64,000 nt of DNA. It comes from Spiroplasma endosymbiont of 'Nebria riversi' (GTDB lineage: Bacteria; Bacillota_I; Bacilli_A; Mycoplasmatales; Nriv7). Shown in pieces: positions 9,412-18,390 of this stretch. Location of the stretch: assembly GCF_018831625.1 (NCBI RefSeq), contig NZ_CP065193.1, positions 868,001 through 932,000 on the forward strand, read 5' to 3'. Made by a program: the position numbers and the translations under genes. Under the pieces are notes generated by a model. It searched no databases and was not told where the DNA came from. It worked only from the letters and a program-made list of their open reading frames with translations. Numbering within the stretch: position 1 is the stretch's first letter; each line of letters starts with the position of its first letter.

Positions 9412-9562
9412 ATGAAATTTTGCAAATGAATAATAGAAAAAAATAATCATTTTATTGAATTGAATCGCACCTCATTTTTAATTTTATGACATTGAGGAGC
9501 AATTTGATACGTTTATAACGGTTATTTTAAAAACATTGGGGGCTACTTATTTTTAGCAGGTT
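9412..9562 (+). pseudogene. Zot-like ATPase, N-terminal fragment cut by IS3 copy D2
   Basis: MKFCKWIIEKNNHFIELN to the first membrane span; it nearly matches the first 50 codons of 55434-56420. The rest of the gene, including the P-loop, is absent because D2 begins at 9563. Confidence 0.8.
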
Positions 9563-9590
9563 GGTATGGCAACCCTTTTTTGGACACTTT

Positions 9591-10394
9591 TTATGTAGAC
9601 TGTCGTTTTCTTAAATTCAACAGGCGTTAAATAATTTAAACTGCCATGTATTCTAAGATTATTGTATCAATTAACAAAATCAAATAATTCGCATTTTAAT
9701 TGTGTTAAATTTTCAAATTTTTTACCCTTGATAAATTCCGTTTTAAAAGTTTTGTAAGTTGTTTCGGCCACCACAGCATTGTCATAAGGACAACCCTTCG
9801 CACTCAATGATCTTTTAATATTAAAGGTTATTAAAATTTCATCAATGATTTTATTTTTGAACTCATTACCACAATCAGTATGAAATAAAGTTATTTTATT
9901 TAATGGTCGTGTTATTTTATGAAAAGCTTGTTGAACTAGTTCAGCGGTTTTTTTGGTCTGACACTATAGCCAATTATTTCTCGATTAAACAAGTCAATTA
10001 ATAAACAAATATAATGTCATTTTCCTCCAACTCGCACATATGTTAAATCACTAATAACAACTTCATTAGGTTTTTTGTTATTAAATTGACGATTTAAAAC
10101 ATTACTAATTTGGTCATTATTAACCATTGTTTTATGATTACGATATTTTAATTTGGTGTATTTAGAAACCAAATTATTTTTGATCATAAGGAATCTGATT
10201 TTTCGACGTGATAAGATAATATCTTTTCTCATTAAAACAGCTTTAATTTTACGAGCACCATAAATTTTACGACTTTTATTAAATGCACTGATAACTTCTT
10301 CTTCATAATTATTAACATCATACTTAAAACAATTATTAGTTTGATAATAATATGTTGATTTTGCTATTTTTAATATTTGACACATTTTTAGCAC
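9591..10394 (-). pseudogene. IS3 OrfB transposase, two frameshifts
   Basis: Open from VLKMCQILKIAKSTYYY to SDLTYVRVGGK and beyond (TGA as Trp). A base is missing in the T-tract near 9950 and one is added near 9613, so the DDE core is interrupted. The catalytic blocks FHTDxGNEF and AETTYKTFKTE are still readable in the shifted frame. Full length would be about 267 residues. Confidence 0.75.
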
Positions 10395-10426
10395 GGGATG
10401 TTTTTCTTTATTATTGTTAATAATTC

Positions 10427-10702
10427 CTATTTTTTGCCAATTATCAGTGCTGCTTGCTTTAAAATGTCATTTTCCATTCGTAATTGTTGGTTTTCTTTTC
10501 GCAAGTAAATTAATTCATTTTCTTCGACAGTGCGATTATCTTGCACTTTAAATGACCCAAAATTATTAAAATTTTCAATTCACTGATATACGGCTGATTT
10601 TGAAATTTCGTATTCTTTAATAATTTCAACAATGCTTTTTCCGTTTTGATAAAGCATGACAATTTGTTTTTTAAATTCATTTGAATATGAGTTTTTCGCC
10701 GT
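10427..10702 (-). pseudogene. IS3 OrfA with lost start codon
   Basis: The 91-codon frame is open throughout, but the ATG of other copies is ACG here (complement at 10700-10702). The helix-turn-helix and the C-terminal leucine-rich helix are otherwise kept. OrfB normally needs OrfA or an OrfAB fusion, so loss of the start should silence the element. Confidence 0.7.
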
Positions 10703-10786
10703 TTTTATCTTCCTACTTTCTTAATAATTTTATTTTATTTGAAAGTCCACATAAATATGGTCCAACTTATTGTAACCTATCCAGAA

Positions 10787-10832
10787 TCTGCAATTCTTGT
10801 GATAAAAACGGTTTTTAATTTTGAAAGAAACG
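10787..10832 (+). other. Duplicated tail of the zinc-ribbon gene at 18391
   Basis: About 45 bases resemble 18457-18502 (VICNSCDKNGF stop and the following TTTTGAAAG). The 5' part is cut off by IS D2, so this is a gene fragment. The next 100 bases (10833-10937) hold nothing I recognise. Confidence 0.5.
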
Positions 10833-10937
10833 ACAAATTATAAAATATGTCGCTGATGCTTGCATATTAAAAACTTAGGAAATCACGATGGTTGCGTTCA
10901 AAAATGTATAAATTAATTTCCCTTTAATTTATTTTCT

Positions 10938-11363
10938 TTATATTTTTTCTGCAATTAGAAGACTAATAGTTATATTTTTGTATAAATTTATATTCATTTT
11001 ATCTTTTGTTAAAACCAAAAGATCAATTTTAATATCCTTTTTTTCTTTTAGACTTATATGATTTTCATTTCAAAAGACATCTTTAAAAATAAAACTTATA
11101 TGATTTTCATTTATTGCACTATCAATTTCTTTAATTTTTTTTGTAATTTCTGGTAGTAATATTTTATTTAATTCTTCTTGAGTAACATTAGATGGATTTT
11201 TTACAAATATGCTATTTATCTTAATTTTAGTATTAGTTAGTGACTCATTAGTTGGTTTTGGTTGTTCTATTGATTTTGTTAATTTATCACCACAAGAAAT
11301 AATTAAAATTGTTCATATTACTATAAAATTAGTCATTCCTAAAATTGATAATATTTTTTTCAT
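10938..11363 (-). CDS. Putative lipoprotein (141 aa)
   Basis: MKKILSILGMTNFIVIW is followed by a hydrophobic stretch ending IISC, a mollicute-style lipobox with the lipid-modified Cys around residue 24. The mature part is polar and Lys/Glu/Asn-rich and includes NPSNVTQEELNKILLPEI, similar to the DPTKVTKEELKTALLPEI stretch in the lipoprotein at 11753, so the two are paralogues. It has two TGA-encoded Trp residues. An outer-surface protein of unknown function. It is transcribed in the same direction as 11753 with a 390-base gap. Confidence 0.7.
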
Positions 11364-11752
11364 AGCTTAAATAACTTCTTTATAAGTTAAAAATTAACAA
11401 TTCCTGAACCAATAATTAATATTTTTTTCACCCTAACATTCCTTCTTTCCTTACCAAATAATTTAATATTTTAAAAACATTTTTATTTTAATATAAAATA
11501 AAGTGAAAAATTCTTTTTTTTCTAGACATTATTACATAATTAAATTTAATCATTATTAATTTATCATTTTAAGATTTTTAATTTTTTATACTCTTAACTA
11601 ACAACTTTTATTTAAATAAATTCCTCTCTAAGATATAAAAAATCCAACTAAAAAATTTGCTACTAATCAAAGTAATAAAAAGAAAGGTCTTTTATATTAT
11701 AACCCTTCTTTCTAAGAATAAATCAAAATTTACAATCCTTATTTATATTTAA
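11364..11752. other. Intergenic region between two lipoprotein genes
   Basis: Very AT-rich. On the minus strand it holds the probable promoter and ribosome site (AAGAAAGGAATG-like) of the 10938 gene. A weak inverted repeat (AAGAAAGG with CCCTTCTT, about 11680-11712) may end transcription of the 11753 gene. Nothing else seen. Confidence 0.4.
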
Positions 11753-12574
11753 CTAATTTTTTAATGCCATCGGTAATTTAAAATTATTTAAATTTATATT
11801 TGGAGCAAACACTAAAACTGGTAGCATACTACTTATAAATTTAAAACTAATATTAAACTTTGTTAATATTTTTTCAGAAGATAAATCAAGGGGAAAATTT
11901 AGATTTTCTATTTCAAATTCTTTGATTAATATATATTTTTTATTTACAGCATTAGGAAATCCAGAATTTAATTTTTCTAATGCTTTTAAAATTTCTGGCA
12001 ATAATGCTGTTTTTAATTCTTCTTTAGTAACTTTTGTTGGATCGTTAGCAATTATTTTTTGAGGAGATTCAATTGATATAATTTTAACATTTGTATAAAA
12101 CCCTCTTTTAATATTTATTATTATTTCGGCATTGTTGTTATTATTATTTTTCTCACTAACTTTTGCTTTAATATTAATATTTGTTTCATTTCTTATGTCA
12201 ACTGGAAAATTTTGACTAAAATCAACGATAAAATCATTTTCAGTTAAAGAATTATCATTTTCTTTTAAAAGTTCTAAAACTGCCCTTTTTACTTTTTCAC
12301 TAATGTCTGTTTCAAGAATTGACTGTTTTGTTAAAAATTCATCATTAGATGTTTCATCTAATAATATTTTTTTTTGACTAATTTTACTTAGATCAAATTT
12401 GAAGTTATTAGGATTAGAATCACCTAATGTCAGGTCACCATAAATTGTTTCTTCTGCTGATTTTGGTTTAGCAATTGGGTTAATTTTAGCTCTGCTACTA
12501 CCACAACTAACAACTGAAATTAATCCAATGGCAACCAAACTTACTGCACCTAATAAATTTAATATTTTTTTCAA
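11753..12574 (-). CDS. Putative lipoprotein (273 aa)
   Basis: I place the start at the TTG at 12574, because AAGGAG lies 9 bases before it and the protein then begins LKKILNLLGAVSLVAIGLI with lipobox VVSC. A longer in-frame start at 12661 has no ribosome site. The mature region shows two similar alpha/beta-like segments: DISEKVKRAVLELLKE...FIVDFSQNFPVD and DPTKVTKEELKTALLPEI...ILIKEFEIENLNFP. This pattern recurs in Spiroplasma lipoproteins of unknown function. Asn/Lys-rich. Paralogue of the 10938 protein. Surface-exposed by inference. Confidence 0.75.
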   Translation of the reverse strand: MKKILNLLGAVSLVAIGLISVVSCGSSRAKINPIAKPKSAEETIYGDLTLGDSNPNNFKFDLSKISQKKILLDETSNDEFLTKQSILETDISEKVKRAVLELLKENDNSLTENDFIVDFSQNFPVDIRNETNINIKAKVSEKNNNNNNAEIIINIKRGFYTNVKIISIESPQKIIANDPTKVTKEELKTALLPEILKALEKLNSGFPNAVNKKYILIKEFEIENLNFPLDLSSEKILTKFNISFKFISSMLPVLVFAPNINLNNFKLPMALKN

Positions 12575-12815
12575 TCTTGTATACTCCTTTTTACTTGTTA
12601 TTAATATATTGACATTTATATGTGCAAAGATATTTAAATTAATACAAAGCAAATTAAACAATAAAAATTCCTTTCTCCAAATTTTAATCCATAATATTCT
12701 TGGTTTGGAATTTAATTATAAAACATTTCTCAAACTTTTGCTAAAAATAATTTTTCTTGACCGGTGTCCAAAATATGTAAATATTATAAGATTATCAATT
12801 TTTCATATTAAATTT

Positions 12816-12846
12816 AAAGGTAACAATTAAACTAACTGTTACCTTT
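12816..12846. terminator. Stable hairpin AAAGGTAACA...TGTTACCTTT
   Basis: Ten perfectly paired bases with an 11-base loop. It lies upstream of the lipoprotein start at 12574, so it more likely ends a transcript entering from the right or once belonged to a lost gene. From 12847 to 12962 nothing is recognised. Confidence 0.55.
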
Positions 12847-12962
12847 CAAGAAAATCTTTTTATTTATTATAACGGTTCAAAACCTTCAGGATAAATATAC
12901 AACCTAATAAAGAAATATAATCCCTTTCCTTGATCGAGCTTAATCATATTTATAAAAAAACT

Positions 12963-13325
12963 TTTTAATTTTGTCGAAAACTCTTGATAAAATAAAAAAA
13001 ATCATCAACTTGATAATTTTAAAAGGCTTTTATGTAAAATTACTATTTTTACTTTAATTTTTTATACATTAAAATATAATACCGCTGTTTGTTGGTTTGG
13101 AGTTAAGCCCTTATGTTGGTATTTTCATTTTCAGAGATTTAAATAATTTTGAATATTAGTAAAACCTAAACCATGATAATGAATTAAGGCTTCTTTAAGA
13201 CTAGATTGTAATTTACTGATTTTATTTAAGTTACGATAACTAGCTTCAGGATTAATTGTTGTTTTAGTTACACATAAAGTAGAATTTGTTTGTTTTACTA
13301 CTAAAAAATATAATTTTTTCATATC
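12963..13325 (-). mobile_element. IS1595-like element B3, 3' remnant
   Basis: The inverted end (TTTTAATTTTGTCGAAAACT) is at 12963 and the transposase C-terminus is at 13071-13325 (minus). It stops abruptly near 13325 next to element C. The remnant reads KLYFLVVKQTNSTLCV to TAVLYFNV. It is similar to B1 in extent. Confidence 0.7.
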
Positions 13326-13330
13326 AGAAA

Positions 13331-13530
13331 TAATAAAACAAAATATTTAATATTAACAAACATAATTTTAATAAAAGGTTATAAAAACAACATTAAAATA
13401 ATTTTTTACAACAAAAATCATACATAGGATATATATACTTAATTTGCATATTGAAATAATTTATAAATAATTTATAGTAAATGATTATTTTTTCTTTTTT
13501 TAAAAATACCTAAGAAAACTAAACGCGACC
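13331..13530 (-). repeat. Element C, 5'-deleted copy
   Basis: It matches the last 200 bases of 7009-7290, including the terminal CTAAGAAAACTAAACGCGAC, plus a 13-base tandem duplication (AATAATTTATAA). The GGACGCAT end is missing, replaced by B3. Confidence 0.65.
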
Positions 13531-13533
13531 ATG

Positions 13534-13692
13534 TTAATAATTTTTATTGTGTAAAAATTCAATAATATGATAAAATGGTAACGAATAAAAATGACAATAA
13601 CAAGAAAGGTATGATTAGTTTAGTAATTAAATAATATAATTAGCTGATTGTTTTACTTCTTCAAAGCAATACCTAACAAAACTAAACGCGAC
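13534..13692 (+). repeat. Element A right-end copy
   Basis: Same 159-base segment as 4581-4736 and 2588-2722. It includes the TTGTGT promoter-like block and the terminal ACTAAACGCGACC motif. It stands alone without a transposase, directly after element C. Confidence 0.6.
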
Positions 13693-13733
13693 CTAGTTAT
13701 CATATATATAACAAGAAAATAATAACTTTATGT

Positions 13734-13765
13734 TATAATGGTTTTGATTTTATTTTTATAGAGGT
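13734..13765 (+). promoter_or_regulatory. TATAAT box and ribosome site of the CPGC lipoprotein
   Basis: TATAAT at 13734-13739 is followed about 22 bases later by GAGGTG before the ATG at 13773. No clear -35 was identified. Confidence 0.55.
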
Positions 13766-13772
13766 GAATTAA

Positions 13773-14417
13773 ATGCAATTTAAAAAAATATTGAATATTA
13801 AAAGCAGTTTTATTTTAACAATATTACCTATAATATCTGTTGCTGCGTGTAATAGCAATTATGATGAAATAATATTAAAAATTAAAAATAAAGAAACATT
13901 TATTGGTTATATTGGATCAGAAAATTGTCCAGGATGTCAAACATTATCAAAACAATGAGATCTTTGAATGCAAGAAAAAGATTGAGACAAAGATATTTTG
14001 GATTTAAAAGATGAAAATTTAAAAATTAATCGATATGATTTTGTTAGTGATTATGACTTTAAAGGTGCTAATGATAATACTTGAAATAAAACTTTTTTTG
14101 AAACTAAGTGAGTTAAGAATACTTTTGAATGATTAAAAAAATCACAAAAAAACTTATGAGCAACCAACGAAAATATTAAGAACGGCTTTGAACCAGATTA
14201 TCTCCCTGGAAATGGTATTCCCATAATATTTTTTGTTAAAAATGGTGAATATCGCTGATTTATTAATAAATGAGGTGACGCTGTTGATGGTATTGATGAT
14301 ATGTTAACTAGCAACAGCGACTTTAAGCAAAAACCAGCATATAATCGTAGTACTTTAACACGACTAGTTCGTGACTTTATAATTAATGATTTTAAATATT
14401 TTTATACATTAAATTAA
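13773..14417 (+). CDS. Lipoprotein with thioredoxin-like CPGC motif
   Basis: 214 residues. The leader MQFKKILNIKSSFILTILP ends in VAAC, a lipobox with Cys at about residue 26. Soon after comes IGYIGSENCPGCQTLSKQW, the typical beta strand-CxxC-helix of a thioredoxin fold; the following region is Trp-rich (nine or more TGA-coded Trp). GNGIPIIFFVKNGEYRWFI resembles the cis-Pro strand of thioredoxins. This suggests a membrane-anchored disulfide reductase or isomerase at the cell surface (inference). A TATAAT box lies at 13734 with a GAGGTG ribosome site; a strong terminator follows. It seems complete. Confidence 0.75.
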
Positions 14418-14420
14418 ACA

Positions 14421-14450
14421 AAAAGCTGGTAATTCAATTACCAGCTTTTT
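14421..14450. terminator. Bidirectional terminator between CPGC lipoprotein and trmL
   Basis: AAAAGCTGGTAATT pairs with AATTACCAGCTTTT, with a T run on either strand. It serves both convergent genes. Confidence 0.85.
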
Positions 14451-14791
14451 AATTTTGTAAATAATCTTTACCTTTCTGAATTTCATTTAAAGATAAATCT
14501 AAATAATCTAATTGCCGTAAAACCTCATAACTTACAGTACAAACAACATTAGCAACATTAATACTGCGAGTATTAATACTCATTAGTAAACGAAAACATT
14601 GATTCAAATACTCTTGTAATATCGTTTTTGGAATACCCAATGATTCTTTACCAAATACTAAATATATTAGTGTTTCACTTTTTGTAAAATCAATGGCACT
14701 AGGTGGTTTTTGGATAGATTACAATAAGTTGGACCATATTTATGTGGACTTTTAAATAAAATAAAATTATTAAGAAAGTATGAAGATAAAA

Positions 14792-15067
14792 ATGGCGAAA
14801 AACTCATATTCAAATGAATTTAAAAAACAAATTGTCATGCTTTATCAAAACGGAAAAAGCATTGTTGAAATTATTAAAGAATATGGAATTTCAAAATCAG
14901 CCGTATATCAGTGAATTGAAAATTTTAATAATTTTGGGTCATTTAAAGTGCAAGATAATTGTACTGTCGAAGAAAATAAATTAATTTACTTGCGAAAAGA
15001 AAACCAACAATTACGAATGGAAAATGACATTTTAAAGCAAGCAGCACTGATAATTGGCAAAAAATAG
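14792..15067 (+). CDS. IS3 OrfA (91 aa), intact
   Basis: [20 protein letters not shown] with the helix-turn-helix [19 protein letters not shown] and a C-terminal leucine-zipper-like helix ending ALIIGKK. It is the reference full-length OrfA of this family in the window. In IS3 elements OrfA binds the ends and can inhibit transposition; with OrfB deleted it could act only as a regulator. Confidence 0.75.
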
Positions 15068-15102
15068 GAATTATTAACAATAATAAAGAAAAATATCCCG
15101 CG

Positions 15103-15373
15103 CTAAAAATGTGTCAAATATTAAAAATAGCAAAATCAACATATTATTATCAAACTAATAATTGTGTTAAGTATGATACGTATGACAATGCTGTGGCTGA
15201 AACAACTTACAAAACTTTTAAAACGGAATTTTATCAAGGGTAAAAAATTTGAAAATTTAACACAATTAAAATGCGAATTATTTGATTTTGTTAATTGATA
15301 CAATAATCGTAGAATACATGACAGTTTAAATTATTTAACGCCTGTTGAATTTAGAAAATGACAGTCTACATAA
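15103..15373 (+). pseudogene. IS3 OrfB remnant
   Basis: The first 25 codons (LKMCQILKIAKSTYYYQTNN) join directly to the last quarter (YDNAVAETTYKTFKTE), skipping the middle. A further extra T near 15230 shifts the end. The first two catalytic Asp regions are deleted. Confidence 0.8.
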
Positions 15374-15681
15374 AAAGTGTCCAAAAAAGGGTTGCCATAC
15401 AATTTTGACCATATATTGTGGAAAAAAATAAGTTAGCATGAGGATTTTTACTAAGAAAACTATTTCAATCTGCATAACTTTCATATTGTAAAAATTCAAA
15501 ATAGTTAGCAGATGACCGGATAATAAAACGATCATCTAAAAATAACCCTAATGGTTCAATTAAATGCAGTTTAGCATTAATAGCAACACAAGTTTGCATA
15601 ATCGAACCGACATTACCAACAATTTCTGGTTCATATAAAACAATGTTAATTTTAGTATTCATTATTATCTTCCTTATTTAT

Positions 15682-16272
15682 TCAATTAAACATCTTTTGG
15701 ATTGCTATGGCACGATGTGATATTTGATTTTTTTCTTGTGCTGTTATTTCACCTAGCGTTTTTTTATATTCTGGTAAATAAAATATTGCATCATAACCAA
15801 AACCATAATTACCTTGGCGTTCACTATGAATTAAACCATTTAACGAACCGACAAACACTTTTTCAATATTTTTAGTAACATCAACAAAAGCAAGAGCACA
15901 AACATAGCGACAATATCGGAATTTAATATTCATCATCTTTTCTAAAATAACATTAGACGCTTGCACAAAACCATCAGTAGTATCCATCCAACGCGCCGAA
16001 TAAATTCCCGGAAAATTATCTAATGCTAATATTTCTAATCCAGAATCATCACCTAAGACTGGTTTTTGTAATAATTCGCTTAAAGTTCTTGCCTTAATTA
16101 AAGCATTTTCAATAAATGTTGCTCCTGTTTCTTCAATGTCTTCAAATTTCACAGTACCCAGAAACTGCTTAATGTCTAAAAGTGTCTTTACATCGTATTT
16201 TTGCCCTAATATGTTTTGAAATTCTTCTAACTTATTAGCATTAGTAGTTGCTAAAAATAATTGTTTTATCAT
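15682..16272 (-). CDS. rdgB: XTP/dITP pyrophosphatase (RdgB/HAM1)
   Basis: 196 residues, normal for RdgB. It hydrolyses ITP, dITP and XTP to monophosphates to keep deaminated purines out of nucleic acids. Visible motifs are LATTNANKLEEF near the N-terminus (substrate loop), GATFIENALIKA, VLGDDSGLEI with metal-binding Asp, GNYGFGYDAIF (nucleobase pocket) and the C-terminal SHRA. The start ATG overlaps the stop of the upstream cobO-like gene by one base (TAATG), so translation is coupled. trmL follows 20 bases downstream. It appears intact. Confidence 0.93.
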   Translation of the reverse strand: MIKQLFLATTNANKLEEFQNILGQKYDVKTLLDIKQFLGTVKFEDIEETGATFIENALIKARTLSELLQKPVLGDDSGLEILALDNFPGIYSARWMDTTDGFVQASNVILEKMMNIKFRYCRYVCALAFVDVTKNIEKVFVGSLNGLIHSERQGNYGFGYDAIFYLPEYKKTLGEITAQEKNQISHRAIAIQKMFN

Positions 16273-16809
16273 TAATACTCAATACCCTTCCGAGCCCAAA
16301 TACTCTTTTCTGAATAATGTCTTTTTGGTGTTACCTCATTAATTAAATCAGCAATTGATTGTAATTTTTCTGGACAATATGTTCCTAAAAGGGCAACTTC
16401 AATATTCTTAGCTTTATTTTCTAATACTAACACTAATTCATCTTCATAAATTAATTGATTTTGTAAACAGCCTAAAATCTCATCAACGACAATTAAATCA
16501 ATATTAGAATTTTTTAAAGTTGCTACTAAAACTTCAAGACCTTTTCTCGTTTCAACTTTTAATTCTTGTTTTTCTTCATCATTCATTTCTCAAAAAAATT
16601 TTTTTTGATGAATGATAAAAATCAAGAATTGTTAAATTAGTATGCTTTTCAAAAAATATTAATTCACCTGTGGGACGATTTTTTAAAAAAAGAAAATATA
16701 CTACATTTCAATCATTTTCTAATGCTCTAATTGTCATTCCATTTAAAATACTAGTTTTACCTTTACCTTCACCACAGTAAATATGAAGATATCCTTGTTC
16801 TTGATTCAT
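16272..16809 (-). pseudogene. CobO/BtuR-like ATP:corrinoid adenosyltransferase, frameshift in A/T tract
   Basis: The N-terminal part from ATG 16809 reads MNQEQGYLHIYCGEGKGKTS, with the P-loop GEGKGKT typical of CobO/BtuR. The frame continues to an A8T7 tract near 16600. There the frame must shift by one for the remaining 104 codons (NDEEKQELKVETRKGLEVL, LIVVDEILGCL with the Walker-B-like DE, then LLGTYCPEKL). Either the gene is broken, the tract is slippery, or the assembly is off by one base. The substrate in Spiroplasma is unknown; several genomes carry this gene without cobalamin synthesis. First gene of the operon with rdgB and trmL. Confidence 0.7.
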
Positions 16810-16885
16810 TACTTAACCTCCAGATAATATAATATATTTATTCATTGTCATTATATAATAAAATTAATTACTTGGGAGGTATGAT

Positions 16886-17692
16886 ATGAAAATAAATTGA
16901 ACTAAAGCAAAATTAACAAAACATGGTTTAACAAATATTAATTATTCTTATTTAGATTATATTATTCGCAAATCACAACTATTTTGTGATATTTTCTTAG
17001 ACCGTAAAACTGAACAACTAGTTTTACCATTAGTTAAAAATATTAATGTTCCGGTTATTGATTATTTTCAAAATAATAAATATTTCTTTTATGTTACTAA
17101 ACATATTAAAGATGCTTTAAATTTAACGCAAATTAAAATAACTCCTTCATTAGTTAAGAAAATTGCTCATCTTATTAAAGATTTACATCAAATAGAAATT
17201 CCTACAACTATTAAAACTTGAAACTGAAAATCACAATTAGAACTATTTAAAGGAATTGTAAATACTTCCCAACAAAATTTAACTAGTGATGAACAAAAAA
17301 TAATTAATTTTTTTACTAACTATGAACCCCAAGAATTAAAACTTTGCCATAATGACTTAGTTCCTGGCAATATTTTAATTACTAAGCAACAAATTTATAT
17401 TATTGACTATGAATATGCAATGAAAAATGACCCCTTATTTGATATTGCTTCTTTTATTAGCGAAACTATTTATCGTAATAACAATTTAATTAATCATTTT
17501 TTACACGAATTTAGTTTAACAATAACTGATGTTAAAACGATTTGATGATGAATTCAATATCAAAACCTAATCTGATGCTATTGAGCCAATTACCTATGAG
17601 AACAAACTTCATCATCAATCTATCAAGAAATATTAAATGATAAATACGAAGAGTTACAAAAAGGTTGAACAAATGACTTATTATTTATTTAG
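16886..17692 (+). CDS. Choline kinase/aminoglycoside phosphotransferase-family protein
   Basis: 268 residues. GGGAGG lies 6-11 bases before the ATG. The kinase C-lobe signature is clear: LCHNDLVPGNIL (Brenner HxDxxxxN, catalytic Asp) followed by IYIIDYEYA (metal-binding Asp). KNINVPVIDYFQNN and KIAHLIKDLHQ fit the N-lobe. This pattern is seen in LicA-type choline kinases, ethanolamine kinases and small APH proteins. In a wall-less cell that takes up host lipids a choline or ethanolamine kinase is plausible (inference). Divergent from the cobO-like operon; convergent with the membrane protein at 17696 (three-base gap). Confidence 0.8.
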
Positions 17693-17695
17693 TTA

Positions 17696-18112
17696 TTATT
17701 TTTTATAAAAATAATTTGTAATTGTCATCACAATAATTGTCGTCACTAAAGTTCCTAAAATAGCTAATGAGATTGCAATAATAAAGCGTCAAAAAACTGA
17801 TAACAATCATAAACTAGTTAAATATAACACAACAAATTCTAACATCACAATAATACTATAAATAAACTGTTCTCGTTGATGATAACCACATAAAAAACAA
17901 ACTAATGTTGTAATAAAAGCATATAGTAGCATTCCCATTCCAATTAAAAACATATATCCAAAAGCAATACTATCTTTAAAATTCAATTTTAATAAATTTA
18001 ATTGTGGATCTAAAAGTAATCAAATCATCAACCCCGGGATTAGTGCTTGCCACAAAACAAAAAAAATACTTCTTAACTTATTATCACCTCGTATCTTTTC
18101 ATTACTTAACAT
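17696..18112 (-). CDS. Integral membrane protein, unknown
   Basis: 138 residues starting MLSNEKIRGDNKLRSIFFVL. Four hydrophobic spans are visible: around ALIPGLMIWLLL, FGYMFLIGMGMLLYAF, IIVMLEFVVLYL and FWRFIIAISLAIL-GTLVTTIIVM. It has a short basic C-terminus (NYFYKK). No known motif. It is followed in its own direction by the phosphotransferase gene tail to tail. A small hydrophobic membrane protein of unknown role. Confidence 0.65.
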
Positions 18113-18147
18113 CACTATTCCCGTCACCCTTATAAATTATACAACAA

Positions 18148-18175
18148 AAAACTAGACTTTTAGAAGTCTAGTTTT
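18148..18175. terminator. Hairpin AAACTAGACTT...AAGTCTAGTTT
   Basis: Perfect 11-bp stem with a four-base TTAG loop and T run on the plus strand. It lies between the membrane-protein start and tRNA-Gly (both minus), so it probably terminates the tRNA transcript. Confidence 0.75.
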
Positions 18176-18185
18176 ATTTATCTAA

Positions 18186-18259
18186 TGGAGCGAGTGATGG
18201 GAATCGAACCCACACAATCAGCTTGGAAGGCTGAAGTTCTACCATTAAACTACACTCGC
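18186..18259 (-). tRNA. tRNA-Gly (anticodon TCC)
   Basis: On the minus strand, acceptor GCGAGTG pairs with CACTCGC. The D arm holds TTTAATGGTAGAA, and the anticodon stem TCAGC/GCTGA encloses loop CTTCCAA with anticodon TCC. The T arm contains GGTTCGATTCC. CCA is encoded (18186-18188). It reads GGA and, by wobble, other Gly codons. Confidence 0.95.
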
Positions 18260-18326
18260 ATAATGTAAGTTCATTAAAAAATATATCACATTTAAAAATA
18301 AGAAGCAATAAGTTTTACTAAAAAGG

Positions 18327-18369
18327 TTGTAGAAACCATATACATATGACAAGATTTTGGTTTCTACAA
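18327..18369 (+). other. Perfect 11-bp inverted repeat upstream of the zinc-ribbon gene
   Basis: TTGTAGAAACC at 18327-18337 and GGTTTCTACAA at 18359-18369 enclose 21 bases containing CATATACATATG. It is not followed by a T run, so it is less likely a terminator. It may be an RNA stem in the leader of 18391, or an operator. Confidence 0.5.
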
Positions 18370-18390
18370 ACTTTTAGGGGATGTATTCTT

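Larger units (their letters stand above)
8541..9562 (+). mobile_element. Plectrovirus fragment P0 (SpV1-type)
   Basis: It has the same gene order as P4 read in reverse: end of a small membrane protein, 53-aa membrane protein, 76-aa protein, Arg-rich 44-aa protein, major coat protein, start of the Zot ATPase. It is bounded by inverted D copies on both sides. The first 44 bases are the 3' end (KAPNSKNNNADKK) of the homologue of 57248-57469. Confidence 0.85.
9563..10786 (-). mobile_element. IS3-family element D2, defective, inverted relative to D1
   Basis: Ends match those of D1 in the opposite orientation. It carries the same extra codon in OrfB as D1, so D1 and D2 derive from one another. Together they bracket P0. 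Confidence 0.8.
14710..15402 (+). mobile_element. IS3-family element D3, internally deleted, inside trmL
   Basis: Left end TGGATAGATTACAATAAGTT, right end GTGTCCAAAAAAGGGTTGCC. It contains a complete orfA, but about 600 bases of orfB are missing between 15177 and 15178. The host gene halves resume directly at each side. Confidence 0.85.
14449..15662 (-). pseudogene. trmL: tRNA (cytidine/uridine-34-2'-O)-methyltransferase TrmL, split by IS3
   Basis: The N-terminal part (15403-15662) starts MNTKINIVLYEPEIVGNVGS, the SPOUT start. It continues with HLIEPLGLFLDDR and stops at the IS boundary. The C-terminal part (14449-14709) resumes with SAIDFTKSETLIYLVFGKES, then the knot motifs LMSINTRSINVANVV. 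TrmL methylates the ribose of tRNA-Leu position 34. The D3 element separates the halves, so no normal protein can form. It is the last gene of a minus-strand operon after cobO-like and rdgB. Confidence 0.85.

Noticed and set aside
12528-12830. Plus-strand 100-codon frame
   Set aside because: It runs antisense to the lipoprotein start and its upstream region, has no ribosome site, and the opposite strand shows a lipobox protein.
15335-15535. Minus-strand frame spanning the IS3/trmL junction
   Set aside because: It is in the wrong frame for TrmL and crosses the IS boundary.
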